Shown here one piece after another: positions 46,429 through 57,640 of a stretch of 64,000 nt of DNA. Source of the DNA: Tubiluchus corallicola (lineage: Eukaryota; Priapulida; Priapulimorpha; Priapulimorphida; Tubiluchidae); assembly GCA_030141605.1 (NCBI GenBank), contig JAQGDQ010000341.1, positions 62,001-126,000 of the forward strand, read 5' to 3'. A model generated the notes under the pieces. That model was not told the origin of the DNA, did no database searches, and saw only the letters and a list, made by a program, of their open reading frames with translations. Within the stretch, counting starts at the first letter, position 1. Every line of letters starts with the position of its first letter. The translations under genes were made by a program, and so were the position numbers.

Positions 46429-47784
46429 AAAATCAAGAAAACGGACAGAAGCCTTGTTATTTTCCTCACATTTATAACATTTTATTGCATTTTAAAAATG
46501 TCAGAGTTGTGGCTAAGATACAAATGCATACAAGAACCATTTTTCAGGATTAAGTTGTTAATGCAAATGCATTTATAACAATTATACAGTGCAGACAGAA
46601 CAATACAATTTACTAAAAACAACAAAATCACCATTACACGATATCCGAATTGACTATAAAAAAGTAACAAATGGATAGAAATTATCACAGTAATTTGCAA
46701 ATAATGATATACACTGGAAAGTAGACACTGTACATAAGATACATATTTACAAAAACACTTTTAAGCTAATTAAATTATCGTAACTTAGTCAAGTGCATGG
46801 ACGTTTTTTGGTTAAACATGTTTTCTGGATAACTTTTTCAGTTTGTAGGCTAAATTATGCTGAAAAATGACATTCTAATAACTTCTGGCTTCTTAAATTC
46901 TTCATGCCTTATTACTAAGATTCTTGTATTCACCACGAAGCTAACTGTTGATAAATTGTATTTGCAATATGTATTTCTGGTAGAAGTATTTCTGCCTTTA
47001 CACATAAAGTGTGTATCAGAGCAATATAAGCGTGTATTTTGCATTTTCACTTTGCATAGCAACAGTTGCGAACGATTGTCGTGAAAATTTAGCTAAGAAA
47101 ACAAGGATGACCACAATGCATTCGCAACAACTTTTGCCGAGTATCAAAAGCTTTGACAGAAGTTGATAGTGTGCTAGCCATTTATTTGGCATACTAAGTA
47201 TCTATATGGCCGTTTGAATGAAAGTACTTAAAAACTGTTTAAATAATTTAGATTGTGAACATAAATCTTGGTAATTGTTCAATATGACTGTCCATTGTGA
47301 TTTTCAGATGCTTCAACCAAAAGCTGTCAGCATCGTGCAGATTTGTGCAACTTTAGCTGTGTTGCAGAATTGTCAAGTTAAACCAGAATGGAGGACAAAT
47401 GGAGAATCAACAACAATAAACTTCATTTGGAAAAGGCAAAACTTGCTAAAATTAAAATTGCTATTGAGTTTGCAAGATGTTCGCAGCGAAATCCGCTAAA
47501 CTTTTCAATCTTTTCCACTCAGATCAGTTTGAATTATCATATAAGAAAAGTGCTGTGACAAGAAACTGTTGTTGGTCGCACCCAAGTAGTGTCATTTGAA
47601 GTGGTCACTTTGAGGTTGTTCTTTTAAGTGATTTCCTATTTTAAAAATTAGTATATAAAAAATTTACTAATAAATTAAATGAGCTGCATGCAGCAGATCT
47701 TCATTCCTATATCTGTTCTATAGTTGACTCCATTGTTTGATTTAACACTGTACTTGAACCTGAAACATTTTATGATGTCAGTTA

Positions 47785-47820
47785 GAAGTGCAGAAGACCT
47801 GAGTTCAATTTCCAGCTGAG
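47785..47820 (+). repeat. Weak tRNA-like B-box element
   Basis: GAGTTCAATTTCC follows a GTCAGTTAGAAGTGC stretch, similar to other SINE heads nearby. The evidence is weak alone. Confidence 0.2.
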
Positions 47821-47914
47821 CTCAAACTTTTCAGACTGATACTTCTTATGAAGTTATGAATAGTTATGAGTAGTTATGAATTAGTAAAAGTTACCACAAT
47901 CAATACCTCAAAAA

Positions 47915-50816
47915 CTACAGTGCATTTAAAATAAATGGTATGTAATTACCATTTCCTGTTAATGGTGTGTATTCCATTGCAACATTTGTTTGCTTTGCTG
48001 TATCAATTGGCTTCACTGATTTTACCTGTACTGTTGTTGTTGTGTTGTCTGGTTTCTCAGAACTGTAGGCTGAAAATGTAAAGATGTTATTGGCATTAGT
48101 GCTATCAGACGTACAAATAACTGGGCAGTTAAGACAAGAAAGGCTTTTATAATAAATTACCGTTACCCGAAGTTATCGAATTTTGATAAGTGCTGTTTAA
48201 TTTGCATCTGCTACTAATGCTGATAAACAGTTATTTGCGAAAGCCGATAACATTGTTAAGTACTGGACCATATGAACACAGTTATACTGAGAAAATAATC
48301 AATGATTTTATCTTTGGTTTGACTGAGACTCTAGCCATGGGACAGCAAAAGTAGCACAGAGGATCCTGCAACAAATTTAACTGATGCTAAGTTAAAGCAT
48401 CGCGGTGCTTTTGTGAAGCAAGAACAAGAATCCTTTGAGGAATAATACAGCTATAGCAGTAAGCCTGGATTTAAAGTTTTAACATTCTTAAGGTTCTAGC
48501 TCAAAGGTCCATGGTTCAAACCCAGTTTCAGTTATGACTCTTTCACACTTTTATCATTGACTAATATAATATATACTATAATAATATAATTATAATCATA
48601 TAATATTATAATTATAACATATAATATTATAATATGTATTTTATATATATATAAAATCCTGCATTTTAAAAATATGTTTCATTAATTGCCAACCAACTAT
48701 TCTGGTAGTTATTATGATAAATATTCTTTAAGGATAGCATGAATAAATTAACACTTGGAGATGCTGAAAGTATTAGTGAACAGTTAGAATAGTATCAGAA
48801 CTGAGTGGTTTAGTGGTAATGCAAAGGTCCCTAGTTCAAATCCAGACTTGGTTGTAATCTTTTCTCATTTTTTCTGCTGAATTTGAATTCAACATCTAAT
48901 GAGCTGTGTGCTGTAGCACAGCACACACTATACTTGTAATTTTCCTGTTAAACTTACTTATTTCTCCATTTGTTCCTTGATATCTAATTCGACAAAACTT
49001 GTATAACGGACAACGGCTCCACATCACACATGTCACTCCGGCAACAACAAACAATAGAACGGCTAATACACACGTGACAGCTATAATAATAGCTTCCCTG
49101 AGAAAAAAACAACAATGTCAGTTATACAATTTGTACTCTTTGTTGGATTGTGTGCCGTATGGAGGAAATCTCAGACCTTCTACAATATGTTGGACTGGTA
49201 GCTTAGCTAACAGAGCAAGGGAGATCTAATCCGAGAGAGGGCTAATACACATGTGACAGCTATAATAATGGCTTCCCTGAGAAAAAACAACGTTAGTTAT
49301 ACAATTCGTACTGTTTGTTGGATTGTGTGCCATAAGCAGGAAATCTGAGGCCTTCTACGATATGTTGGACTGGTAGCTTAGCTGACAGAGCAAATGAGTT
49401 CTAATCTCAGGTTCAAATCCAAACTGTTTCAGAATTTCTCCGCATCTCTTTTCCTCAAATCATTACCCGCAATGGGTAATAATTATTGTAAAATAAAGTG
49501 CAATGGTTTATCAATATTCTGCCATTCATAGTCATAATCAAATTAGCGATTCTTATCCTTTTTTAGTAGGCTTTCGCACACTGCAAGAGAGAATTAAATA
49601 TTTAAAGGCTGGGTTTACTTAACACAATGGTTTTAGTGAGATCACAGAGCCTGGCTCATTATCTAGGAAAACTCCGTGACGAGCAACTGAAGTGAGAAGC
49701 TTGTCTTAGAATCTTTTCAATGCAAATACATTATGCTGTAAGGTAAACTGCTGCAAACAGTGTAGCAAATGTAACTTCCGTGAGCAAATATCGAACTCAA
49801 GTGAGCACGAGCCCACTGGGCTATAAAATTATTATATCATAAATTATGCAGACTTTGCCGTAATATTCAAAAGTGTTACTGCCAAGTGGCTTCAAACAAG
49901 CTGATTACTGGGCAAGAACACGAACAGATTTTAGTATCATAGTAGCATATGGTTAAGCAGTACGCAATGCTAAGTACTACTATGGGTCTGTATAAAACTT
50001 GTAGTTGCATTGTAATATTGGTTCAAGTTTTTGTATAAACCCGGCCACCGAAGTATCAAGAAAAGACAATTTTCATGTTATTTGAATGGTCCAGGGAGGT
50101 ATCCGTATGGACTTTTCAGATATGGCAAAGCCTCACAAGAAGGTCTGGATTGACACCTCAAGAGACCCTAAGCACTGAAAAGATCATAACCCCATATGCA
50201 TATGCGTAATTCAGAATAAAATCAATACTAAACTGTAAAATCAAATTTTATCTTTCGAAATGAAAAAAACTTAGACTAAGAATTATTTACAGTAAATGCT
50301 ACTAAGGCATCCATTACATTACATAAAAAAGCGATAGATAGATTTAAAATACAGAGACAACACTATCCTATTTTCCATATCACCACATTTTTGTAAGCAT
50401 TTCCACACTTGAAATATATTATGTCACATTATATAATCATCACACATATTTTGGTATATATTACTTATGGGTAATTATTCAATTTGAAAAAACTGCGTGG
50501 GGCCTCTCTTGCACTGAGGCCTTAAGCATTTACATATTTTGCTTAATGATTAATCCGGAGCTGCTCACAAGTCATAGAATGGCAGACATTTGTGCTCACT
50601 TTTTATTTCTGACGAAGAATCCTTCATTCTTCTGATTAGCTGCCAGGCAACAGAAAGAGTCTATGGTTTCCTCACAACATTCGGTCCACGATGGAGGATC
50701 CTGCGGACGAGGACAGCTGTAGGCGGGGCGCATCAGCAGTTGAATTGTACCGTTTGAATATTCCCAGTCAAATGCTTTCTCTTCACATTCTTGTTCTTTT
50801 GAAAACACTGCTCCAC
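47915..50816 (-). CDS. Shisa-like single-pass membrane protein (three exons, 5' end missing)
   Basis: Exons 50816-50600, 49097-48958 and 48069-47915 join with matching phases (2, then 1) and GT-AG ends (donors AA|GTGAGC and ATAA|GTAAGT). The first exon opens in phase 1 (GT GGA GCA), so an upstream signal-peptide exon is missing. The ectodomain carries C, then YSCP, ECC and FCC, the spacing seen in Shisa-type proteins (CP...D...CC......CC). The second exon is a clear membrane span (AIIIAVTCVLAVLLFVVAGV), then WSRCPLYKFCR. The third exon is a Thr/Lys-rich cytosolic tail ending NYIPFILNAL and a TAG stop. Shisa proteins modulate trafficking or signalling of surface receptors; the specific role here is unknown. 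An alternative donor in the last exon (G|GTAATT) could extend the tail. Confidence 0.6.
48490..48530 (+). repeat. tRNA-like SINE head
   Basis: TCAAAGGTCCATGGTTCAAACCC contains a good Pol III B box (GGTTCAAACCC) and resembles the element at 48800. It lies inside an intron of the Shisa-like gene. Confidence 0.35.
48560..48655. repeat. AT-only satellite tract
   Basis: About 95 bases of TATAATAT-type sequence with internal inverted symmetry. Confidence 0.8.
48800..48850 (+). repeat. tRNA-derived SINE head
   Basis: The A-box-like TGGTTTAGTGGT (48806) and B box AGTTCAAATCC (48833) are in the right order but closer together than in a tRNA. A T-rich tract follows. Confidence 0.4.
49061..49400. repeat. 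About 179-bp tandem duplication covering part of an exon
   Basis: 49061-49239 and 49240-49400 are diverged tandem copies (shared ATACAC.TGTGACAGCTATA, GTTGGATTGTGTGCC and TGTTGGACTGGTAGCTTAGC). The left copy includes the first 12 codons of the Shisa-like membrane exon, and the right copy repeats its acceptor and those codons (49276-49240). It then reads into unrelated sequence. Confidence 0.8.
49240..49276 (-). pseudogene. Duplicated partial membrane exon
   Basis: Contains an acceptor and G plus codons for EAIIIAVTCVLA, identical at protein level to the start of exon 49097-48958, then loses the rest. A splicing machine could choose it, giving a broken product. Confidence 0.6.
49377..49445 (+). 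repeat. tRNA-derived SINE head (A and B boxes)
   Basis: TAGCTTAGCTGA fits the Pol III A box and GGTTCAAATCC is a consensus B box, about 36 bases apart as in a tRNA. The acceptor stem does not pair, so it is not a functional tRNA. Confidence 0.45.
49785..49830 (-). repeat. tRNA-derived SINE head
   Basis: On the minus strand TAGCCCAGTGGGCTCG (A box) precedes GAGTTCGATAT (B box). Confidence 0.4.
49831..50595. other. Intron of the Shisa-like gene, unrecognised
   Basis: AT-rich intron sequence. A region near 50040-50180 is slightly richer in GC and may be a mobile-element scrap. Confidence 0.3.
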
Positions 50817-51119
50817 CTGAAAATCAATAACCAATCCGACGGAGGTCAATGATGCATGCAGTTTCTACATAGTGTAAAAACCCTATACATATTTATGGCC
50901 TCATCACTATAATATTTTTAGGCTTTATAAATTTGCAGTTAAATTTTTGATGTTTAAAAACACGAAACAGTTTTACAACAAAGTTTTTGTTGTTACTATA
51001 ATATTTATCTGTGATCCAATGCAAAATAAAAAGCAGAGCTGCTTTCACACATCCGCATGTGGTGACCTGTAGTGGTCATTAACTCATTGCCCAGGTCCAG
51101 TTTTAGTCAACATTCTGCA

Positions 51120-51515
51120 AAGGTTTTCTGATAAAGACTACTTTTATAAGCTTATTGATAATATCAGTTTTGTAACCCCCTTGCATGGATATGCCTTTTC
51201 TATCGACGAATTCACTGGGGGCACAACTTTTATTAAGATTTTGCATGGATATGCCTTTTCTATCGATGAATCGACTTAGGAATACAAATTTTATAAACAC
51301 CTCGGATAGATGTGTTTTTTCTATCCACAAAGGCAATTGAAAAAATGTCAGTTTTATAAACCCATCTTCCATACACATGTCTTTTCTATCCGTTCAAACG
51401 CATATGAGAACCTGTTTTATAAACCCCCTTGCTGGGATATGTCTTTTCTATCAGTCAAACGTTTGTCAGTACCAGTTTTATAGCCCCCTTTGATTGGATA
51501 TGCCATCTCTGAAGC
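51120..51515. repeat. 60-bp degenerate minisatellite
   Basis: About six diverged units of 60-62 bases share GGATATGCCTTTTCTATC and a TTTTATAAACCCC segment (clear starts at 51181 and 51241, 60 apart). On the minus strand the 60-bp period keeps a frame open (repeated DRKGISMQ), but older units break it, so I do not call a gene. Confidence 0.8.
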
Positions 51516-52616
51516 CATTTGTCAATTCTCTACACGTCTAGGCTTCAGTTGTTCTTGCTTCTTTTCACCTTATTGAGTTTCCTATATTTTCGACGAAAGA
51601 TGAGTCATATAGAGTGTGGCCATGGTAGCTGCATTCCCGGGGATTGATTTCTCTTCTGGTTTTGCCAGGAATCTACTCAGATTGTTTTAACTAAAGGGGA
51701 TGGGGATGCTTCATTTGCCAATAAGCAAGACAATCTCCGGAAACAGTTTTCCATTTCCACGGTACATAAAAAGTAATAATGCAATGGTTAATACTTTTTT
51801 ATCATTGGCCTATAGTAGCATAAGCGGTTTGGAACATTTGACCGGCAGCTTGGAAGGCTTAGAACAACGTTTGGAAGGGCTAGCAGTGCGAAGTCAAGCC
51901 ACACTGGGCCTGGTCTATAAATAGGTGGGTAAAATGCTAGCTCCGTTATTCACATTATTTAGAGGAAGCATGGTTTATGCGTTGGGCTACATATCCAAGT
52001 GTGGCTAAAGACACCTGATGGTCCAGTGGTTTTCTTAGAGATATCCTTGATAATTAGGATTATTAGGTAAAGTGTGGTGCCGCCACACCTATCTAGAATA
52101 AGTGCTGGATTCCGTCTTGCACAGTATGAGAAAGCTGGTAGCCAAGACTTATTATGGTGATGGTAGATATTGAGGCAGGCAGAGATGTTATTATCAAGGA
52201 TGTGTAACTGTTTTATACTATTATTCGTCGTTTTTGTATCCACCTAGAAAAAGTTCATGTGCCCCACTCTGTATGATACTCCGTCGGCGAAAGTTTGGCG
52301 TAGTCTACCCACAAGCAAATTTCTGGCAGCCGCCATCCATTTGCTAACCAATTCCAATGTTGCTTAAGTTTGGACGTTACATGGGCGGAGAGAGCACACA
52401 CTTTTATCATCAAATAGCAATATATAATGTTCCATTGTGACGTGTCTACTGTAGCTATATGCATGCAGTCGAACAAAAATCTATATTTTTTCCATTAATT
52501 TTTGCATCAGGGTGTGACACATCAGTCAACTGTTTACATTCTGAATTATTTACATTGACAGGTGAATGTTTGTGCATCCATCGTACAGAATATTGTTGGA
52601 GAGACCACGTGGAGGG

Positions 52617-52748
52617 GATGGATTTAGCGGGTGAAGCTTATGACGATGAGTTAAAAACGGAATTAAATGAAGAAACAACTGGTCGCTATCACAGCGCCCC
52701 TATCTTCGCGATGATAGTGATGATGATGACTCGTTGCGTAGGCGAGTA
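52617..52748 (+). CDS. Possible first coding exon (uncertain)
   Basis: ATG at 52617 opens MDLAGEAYDDELKTELNEET, a plausible soluble N-terminus. Near the end a second frame reads LRDDSDDDDSLRRRVS up to a GTAAGT at 52746. It could be a first exon with a short frameshift, or chance. No following exon was recognised in the next 4 kb. Confidence 0.15.
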
Positions 52749-52859
52749 AGTAGAACCTGCAGTTAGTGGAGTTTAGAAGAGGACTTCCAGTGGTTTAGCT
52801 TAGCTGTACAATGTGTACTTGAGGAGTAGCTAGTACATGGTATGATACTGTACAGTGTA

Positions 52860-54820
52860 AGTGAGTTAACCCTATTTAACTGCAGAATTTTTTTATTATT
52901 ATTGTAACCTCACATCGTATTAATCCTAATTTTCTGCATGAGACAAACTTAATTAGTGTAACGTATCCGGAAACTCTTGCTGTGGTATGATAGCCACTAA
53001 AGCAATCAATAATATGTTGCCTCTCATAATATTGACGATAATGGCTTTCACCGGACAAAGATTCCTCTTGTAATCACTAATGAGTAATGTTTTTAGTGTT
53101 TGCACTTCTCACGACTTCTTTTGACTTATAACCATCTGTTATGAGCATGAGCGTGCGACCACGAGCATAGCTTGTGACAATGTGATTGCAATTCAGAGAG
53201 TATAGCGCGCGAAACATACTACAACGTAGTGAAATATTTTGTCCTTTGTCGTTTTATATCTGTACATGAACATGACTAACACAACTCTAACGGTTGGCTG
53301 TTTCTAAATTTGAAAGATTGCGGTACTTTAAAAGCAAGCCCTCCCAAACTGTAGAAATTCCACTTGGCAGTATGCCCTAATAATAATTTATTTCAATCGT
53401 TCTTGAAATGCAATAGAAATTTTCGTGATCGGAAAACGAAATGCTTGGAATTAGATGTGCAACTTATGAAGGGCTCATCTTCCGTTCTTAACCATTAAAG
53501 AGACCCAAGAAAAATCGAATGTTGTAAAAATAAGATTGTTCACCAGTGACAGACGTATTGCTAAATTGTACTAAGAGATATATCATCAAAATTTGCACTC
53601 TTAAGTTTATGATCTAAAAATTATTACCTATAGTAATTACTGCATCTCGAGAACAACTATGTTTCAAACAAAAAGAATCTACAGCTTTTTAAAAAAAATA
53701 TTTTGGTATTTATCAGGTTCTTCTATAATTACCCTTAGGCCCATAGGCATATGATACATTCAGCGGATAACGTACAAGCATATCTGTCACGCCATCTGTT
53801 CCCCGAGTCTACAAATTAAATTTATTAATCAATAATTAATCAAATGTGCTATCATAGGCTGTTGTTGCTTTTTTGGGAACATATAACATATGATATATGA
53901 AACAAAGAGACCAGTTTACTATGGATGGGTTTATAAGAGCTAAACGACGTGCTTAGACTGGACATCGGTGGTTCCTTTTTTATTTCTGCTTTTCTTTTAC
54001 AATTTCGTTTGGCCCAACACAAACAAAAGACTAGCAATCATTCATACTGCTCAGCTAACTGAAGTGACTTTGTACTAAACCTCTACCTTTCTTACCAAAA
54101 CATTTTTGCCACAGTACTTCAAAAATCGTCCAATTACAACTGCGAGCTTGGTTGGCAGAGTGGCAATCCCCGAAGTACGATAAAAATATATATGCCGCTT
54201 TACCCACTGTGCTGTAAAACTTACCCAATTTGAAACGGCCTGGCGTTGTAACAAAATATAAAACTACATTTTTGTTCAATTGGACAATATTAATTATTCA
54301 TGTACATGTTTGAGATATACTTAGAAGAGTTTAGACGCAGTTGAAAAATTTAGACGTACTTTTACCTGGTTTACTAGGCGGCGATAGTCACCATCCACCT
54401 ACAAACCGGAACTAATTATGCCTAAATTACAAAAAGGAAATCGCTCCTGAGCTAAACCGTAAGACTATGCATTGATGTAAGGGCACGTTGTGCTATAATC
54501 TAGTGATTTCACAAAAGAAGCCAAGCCGCTGGAAGTTAAATTATCTTAGCGCAGATTGCAATCAATACTTTTCAGCTTCGTCGCGTTTTAGTATAACCCC
54601 TGAGTGAATCACGCTATTATGACTAATGCAGAACTAGAGGAATTTGAAGACTTACTAATTATTAATCAATCTCCGAGATTTCAGATTGGACCTATATCTA
54701 CATGCTATATCTAAGATTCGTTTAAAACAACATCCCAAATTAAACTGTAACAAATTTAACAAATGTAGTCTATTAAAGAGACGAAAGCAATATTGATCAA
54801 AGGAGAGTGTGAAAAATTTT
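52860..54820. other. Intergenic, nothing coding recognised
   Basis: AT-rich sequence with scattered short frames only. Confidence 0.35.
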
Positions 54821-54825
54821 TATAC

Positions 54826-54895
54826 TGAGATTCGAACCCAAGATCTTCTGCCTTCCTGGCAGCGAAAACTATGACTAAGAGACTAACTAAGTTTG
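54826..54895 (-). repeat. tRNA-derived SINE head
   Basis: On the minus strand a TTAGTTAGTCTCTTAGTC stretch precedes GGGTTCGAATCT, a near-perfect B box at 54839-54828, with a GCCAGGAAGGC hairpin where an anticodon arm would be. Confidence 0.45.
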
Positions 54896-55139
54896 CAAGC
54901 AACGACAATTCAATTAGATCGGCCATGTTGTTTACTAATCTACTGTCGACTTTTTTTATTAATATCAACAGCTTTAATTTTGTATTTGATTAGAATCGAA
55001 TTAGACTTCTGGGGCTACTGGTTTTAACCGTGGTTACGATGTCATATTAAGATGTGTTTTTCCAATGTACTAAAGAAATGTTGATATCATCGTGATTTTA
55101 CTGTAACTGGCGCGGAAGATAACTGATAAAACGCGCTTC

Positions 55140-55205
55140 AGTCAAGATTTGAACCTCAGACCTTCTCGTAAGGCAGACACTTTACCAAGTTAACCGCCAA
55201 GAAAG
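55140..55205 (-). repeat. tRNA-derived SINE head
   Basis: On the minus strand TGGCGGTTAACTTGG (A box, 55199-55185) and GAGGTTCAAATCT (B box, from about 55157) have tRNA-like spacing, with a CCTTACGAGAAGG anticodon-arm-like hairpin. The outer stem does not close. Confidence 0.5.
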
Positions 55206-56907
55206 ACCAGTATTGCATTTAGATAAGCTATAGAATGCCCGCTTGATAAACAGGAACTTCCGGGTGAAGTTCAGGGTTGAGAAACGTTTTCATTGTTTTC
55301 TTTCGATAAAACCACTAAAGTTTAAGAAATTACTATCCTTTAACTTAGTAACCACCCTAAAATCGAGCGATATTAATGGATTAACTTCGTATGTACTTTA
55401 CTGCGTGCCAACTTCAATGGAATTTTCTTACTTGGCTTTGTTTACTCCAAGGGTTTTTCGCCACACCATTGTGTACTCTGCCAGGGTATTTAATGCTTAA
55501 CAGTTTTCTGTAGAGTCTACTGAAAGTATCCTTTTCCTCCGCTGTTTACCCTTTATTGTCTATAACGCAGCCTTGTATACATATATAGGTTCAACTAAAA
55601 TTAGAGGAATCCGAATTTTTGCTTTCAAGAGAATTGGATTTGGCGTGCACTACCATTGCCTCAAGAATCTCCTCTTCATATTTCATTCATATTGTGGCAC
55701 GACCAGAATCTAGCTCATTTTGTTAAGATGAGACATAGGCCCGCATGTTCGGCTGAGTGCACATTTATCTAAACAGTGAAGCACACAAAAATGCTTAGAA
55801 CCAGTCACCCATTCATTACATAGCCAGGTTCAGTGCTGCTTAATTTTCGTAGGTAATCCCACACTGCGACATGTGGTGTTTATTATGCATACAGATATTA
55901 ATGCTATAGTATTCTACTGATAGTGACTAAGAGTACTCTGCCATTAGTGTCATTCATTTAATACTGTCTTCTGAGAAGAGTAGCAGCTGACTCGTTAACC
56001 TTTGTTTTTTTCGACACCCTTTCCGTTATTATACACTTGTATTTTGCGTTGTTACGTAACGTGAGTTGATTTTGAAATATAACTTAATAATCTAATCTAA
56101 TCTATAACCTTGGTAAACATTTATCAAAGAATTGTCACTTACTCTTTTTTGCAGCTATTATAGCAAATAATAGAAAAAACTGACTTACTTGCTATGGATA
56201 ATAAATGATTTGTAAATAACGTCAGATATAAACACAGACAGAGCATGATAGTAAACGTCTGCTAAGAACGCAGGCCCTTGTAACTGTGTAGTGTGTGTCT
56301 ACGAAGCCGAGATTCAGTTTATTGACTTTATTCCGTTCTACTAGTTGCATTAACTCGCCGATAGATGTCGCAAGCACGCTGGACTGAGTCCGAGAACAGA
56401 TTAGCAGTCTATAAGGTTGGGATAGAAAGCACTTAGATTCTGGACTACTTGTACAGATTAAATGTATCTATAATAATATGTATTAAAAGCTGTAAATGCA
56501 ATTATGAGAAAAAGTGCTGCAAATAGGCCTATATGAGATTATTAGTAAAGTCACTTTATTTTCATCTTTTGCTCTAGTCTTTTTTTTGGTAATGCACCAT
56601 AAGCAATTTCATTGTTACCATGAAGTTATACCAACAGTTACTAATAATTTGCCCTTCAGGGTTTTACAGGGTTTAATATTGTTATGATAACCCGTTGTCT
56701 ACTTGCTAAACAATTGTAAATTTCTGTGCTCTTTGGAAGAAGTGTTTTATGTATTCAATTATTGTTTTGCACTTAAGTAAAGTATGTTTTAGTTCATTTT
56801 CACATATTTCTGCTAATGACAATGTTATACGAGTGGTGTTTCTGTAGAACATCGTGCACAGTTTTTTCAGTGAAGTTTTTTTTACCAGTTTTTCTTGATT
56901 AAGTATG
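55206..56907. other. Intergenic, nothing coding recognised
   Basis: AT-rich DNA with no recognised gene, ending at the hAT-type element. Confidence 0.35.
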
Positions 56908-56915
56908 CATGCATA

Positions 56916-57388
56916 CTGTAGCGGATAGCCCTATAGGCTGAAGCCTAAGGCCCGGGATCAAAAGGGGCCCGGCAAAATAAAACGAAAAGAAATTTTTTTT
57001 TGTAAAAAAAAAATAAATTGACAAAAGAGCATGGGGCCCGCCAAAATAAAAATATAAGAATAAGTACTAATAAGAATACTTACTAATAAGTATAAGAAAT
57101 TAGTAAGAAACTAAAGTTACTTTCAGAGTTTCTGATTGGCTTATTTTAGTTGACATCTAACACAGAAACTCACCAAGCTGTAATCGTGTTTATATAGTCC
57201 TAGTCCACAACTCAAGGATCAAGAAGATATAATTTTTATCACAATCGGTGGGCAAAAACTCACAAAATTAAACAAACTTATAAACGACGAGAGCTCCACA
57301 AAAACACGTCAGCTCAGCAGTGTAGCAACATTTAAAAGGCCCGTTCCAAGCTCAAGCCTAAGGCCCATAAAATCATAATCCGCCGCTG
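56916..57388. mobile_element. 473-bp hAT-type MITE with 8-bp target duplication
   Basis: CATGCATA flanks the element exactly on both sides (56908-56915 and 57389-57396), the 8-bp duplication typical of hAT. The ends are imperfect inverted repeats: left CTGTAGCGGATAG then GCCTAAGGCCC, right (inward) CAGCGGCGGATTATG then GGGCCTTAGGC. It contains A-rich and GGGGCCCGGC tracts and no transposase. Confidence 0.8.
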
Positions 57389-57604
57389 CATGCATAAGTA
57401 GTTAAATTGGTACCTTCTGGACTTTGTGGAATCTGGAAGACATTTCAGCAGTAAACATTCTAAATAATAGCATCTTTCTACACCAGTAGAAAGTTGGAAA
57501 TGGTGAAGAAATGCCTGAATGGGCTTAAGTGCACTTATTGGCTCAAGCCAAGCCACACTCATTCTGACCAGTAAGTGGATGGATGGATAATCCGAGTACA
57601 ACAG

Positions 57605-57612
<8 letters not shown>

Positions 57613-57635
<23 letters not shown>

Positions 57636-57640
57636 TGTAC
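57613..57640. repeat. (TG)n microsatellite
   Basis: About 14 TG units. From 57660 to 59650 the DNA is AT-rich with no recognised coding sequence. Confidence 0.9.

Noticed and set aside
54826-55205. tRNA genes on the minus strand
   Set aside because: A and B boxes are good but the acceptor stems do not pair, so they are called SINE heads.
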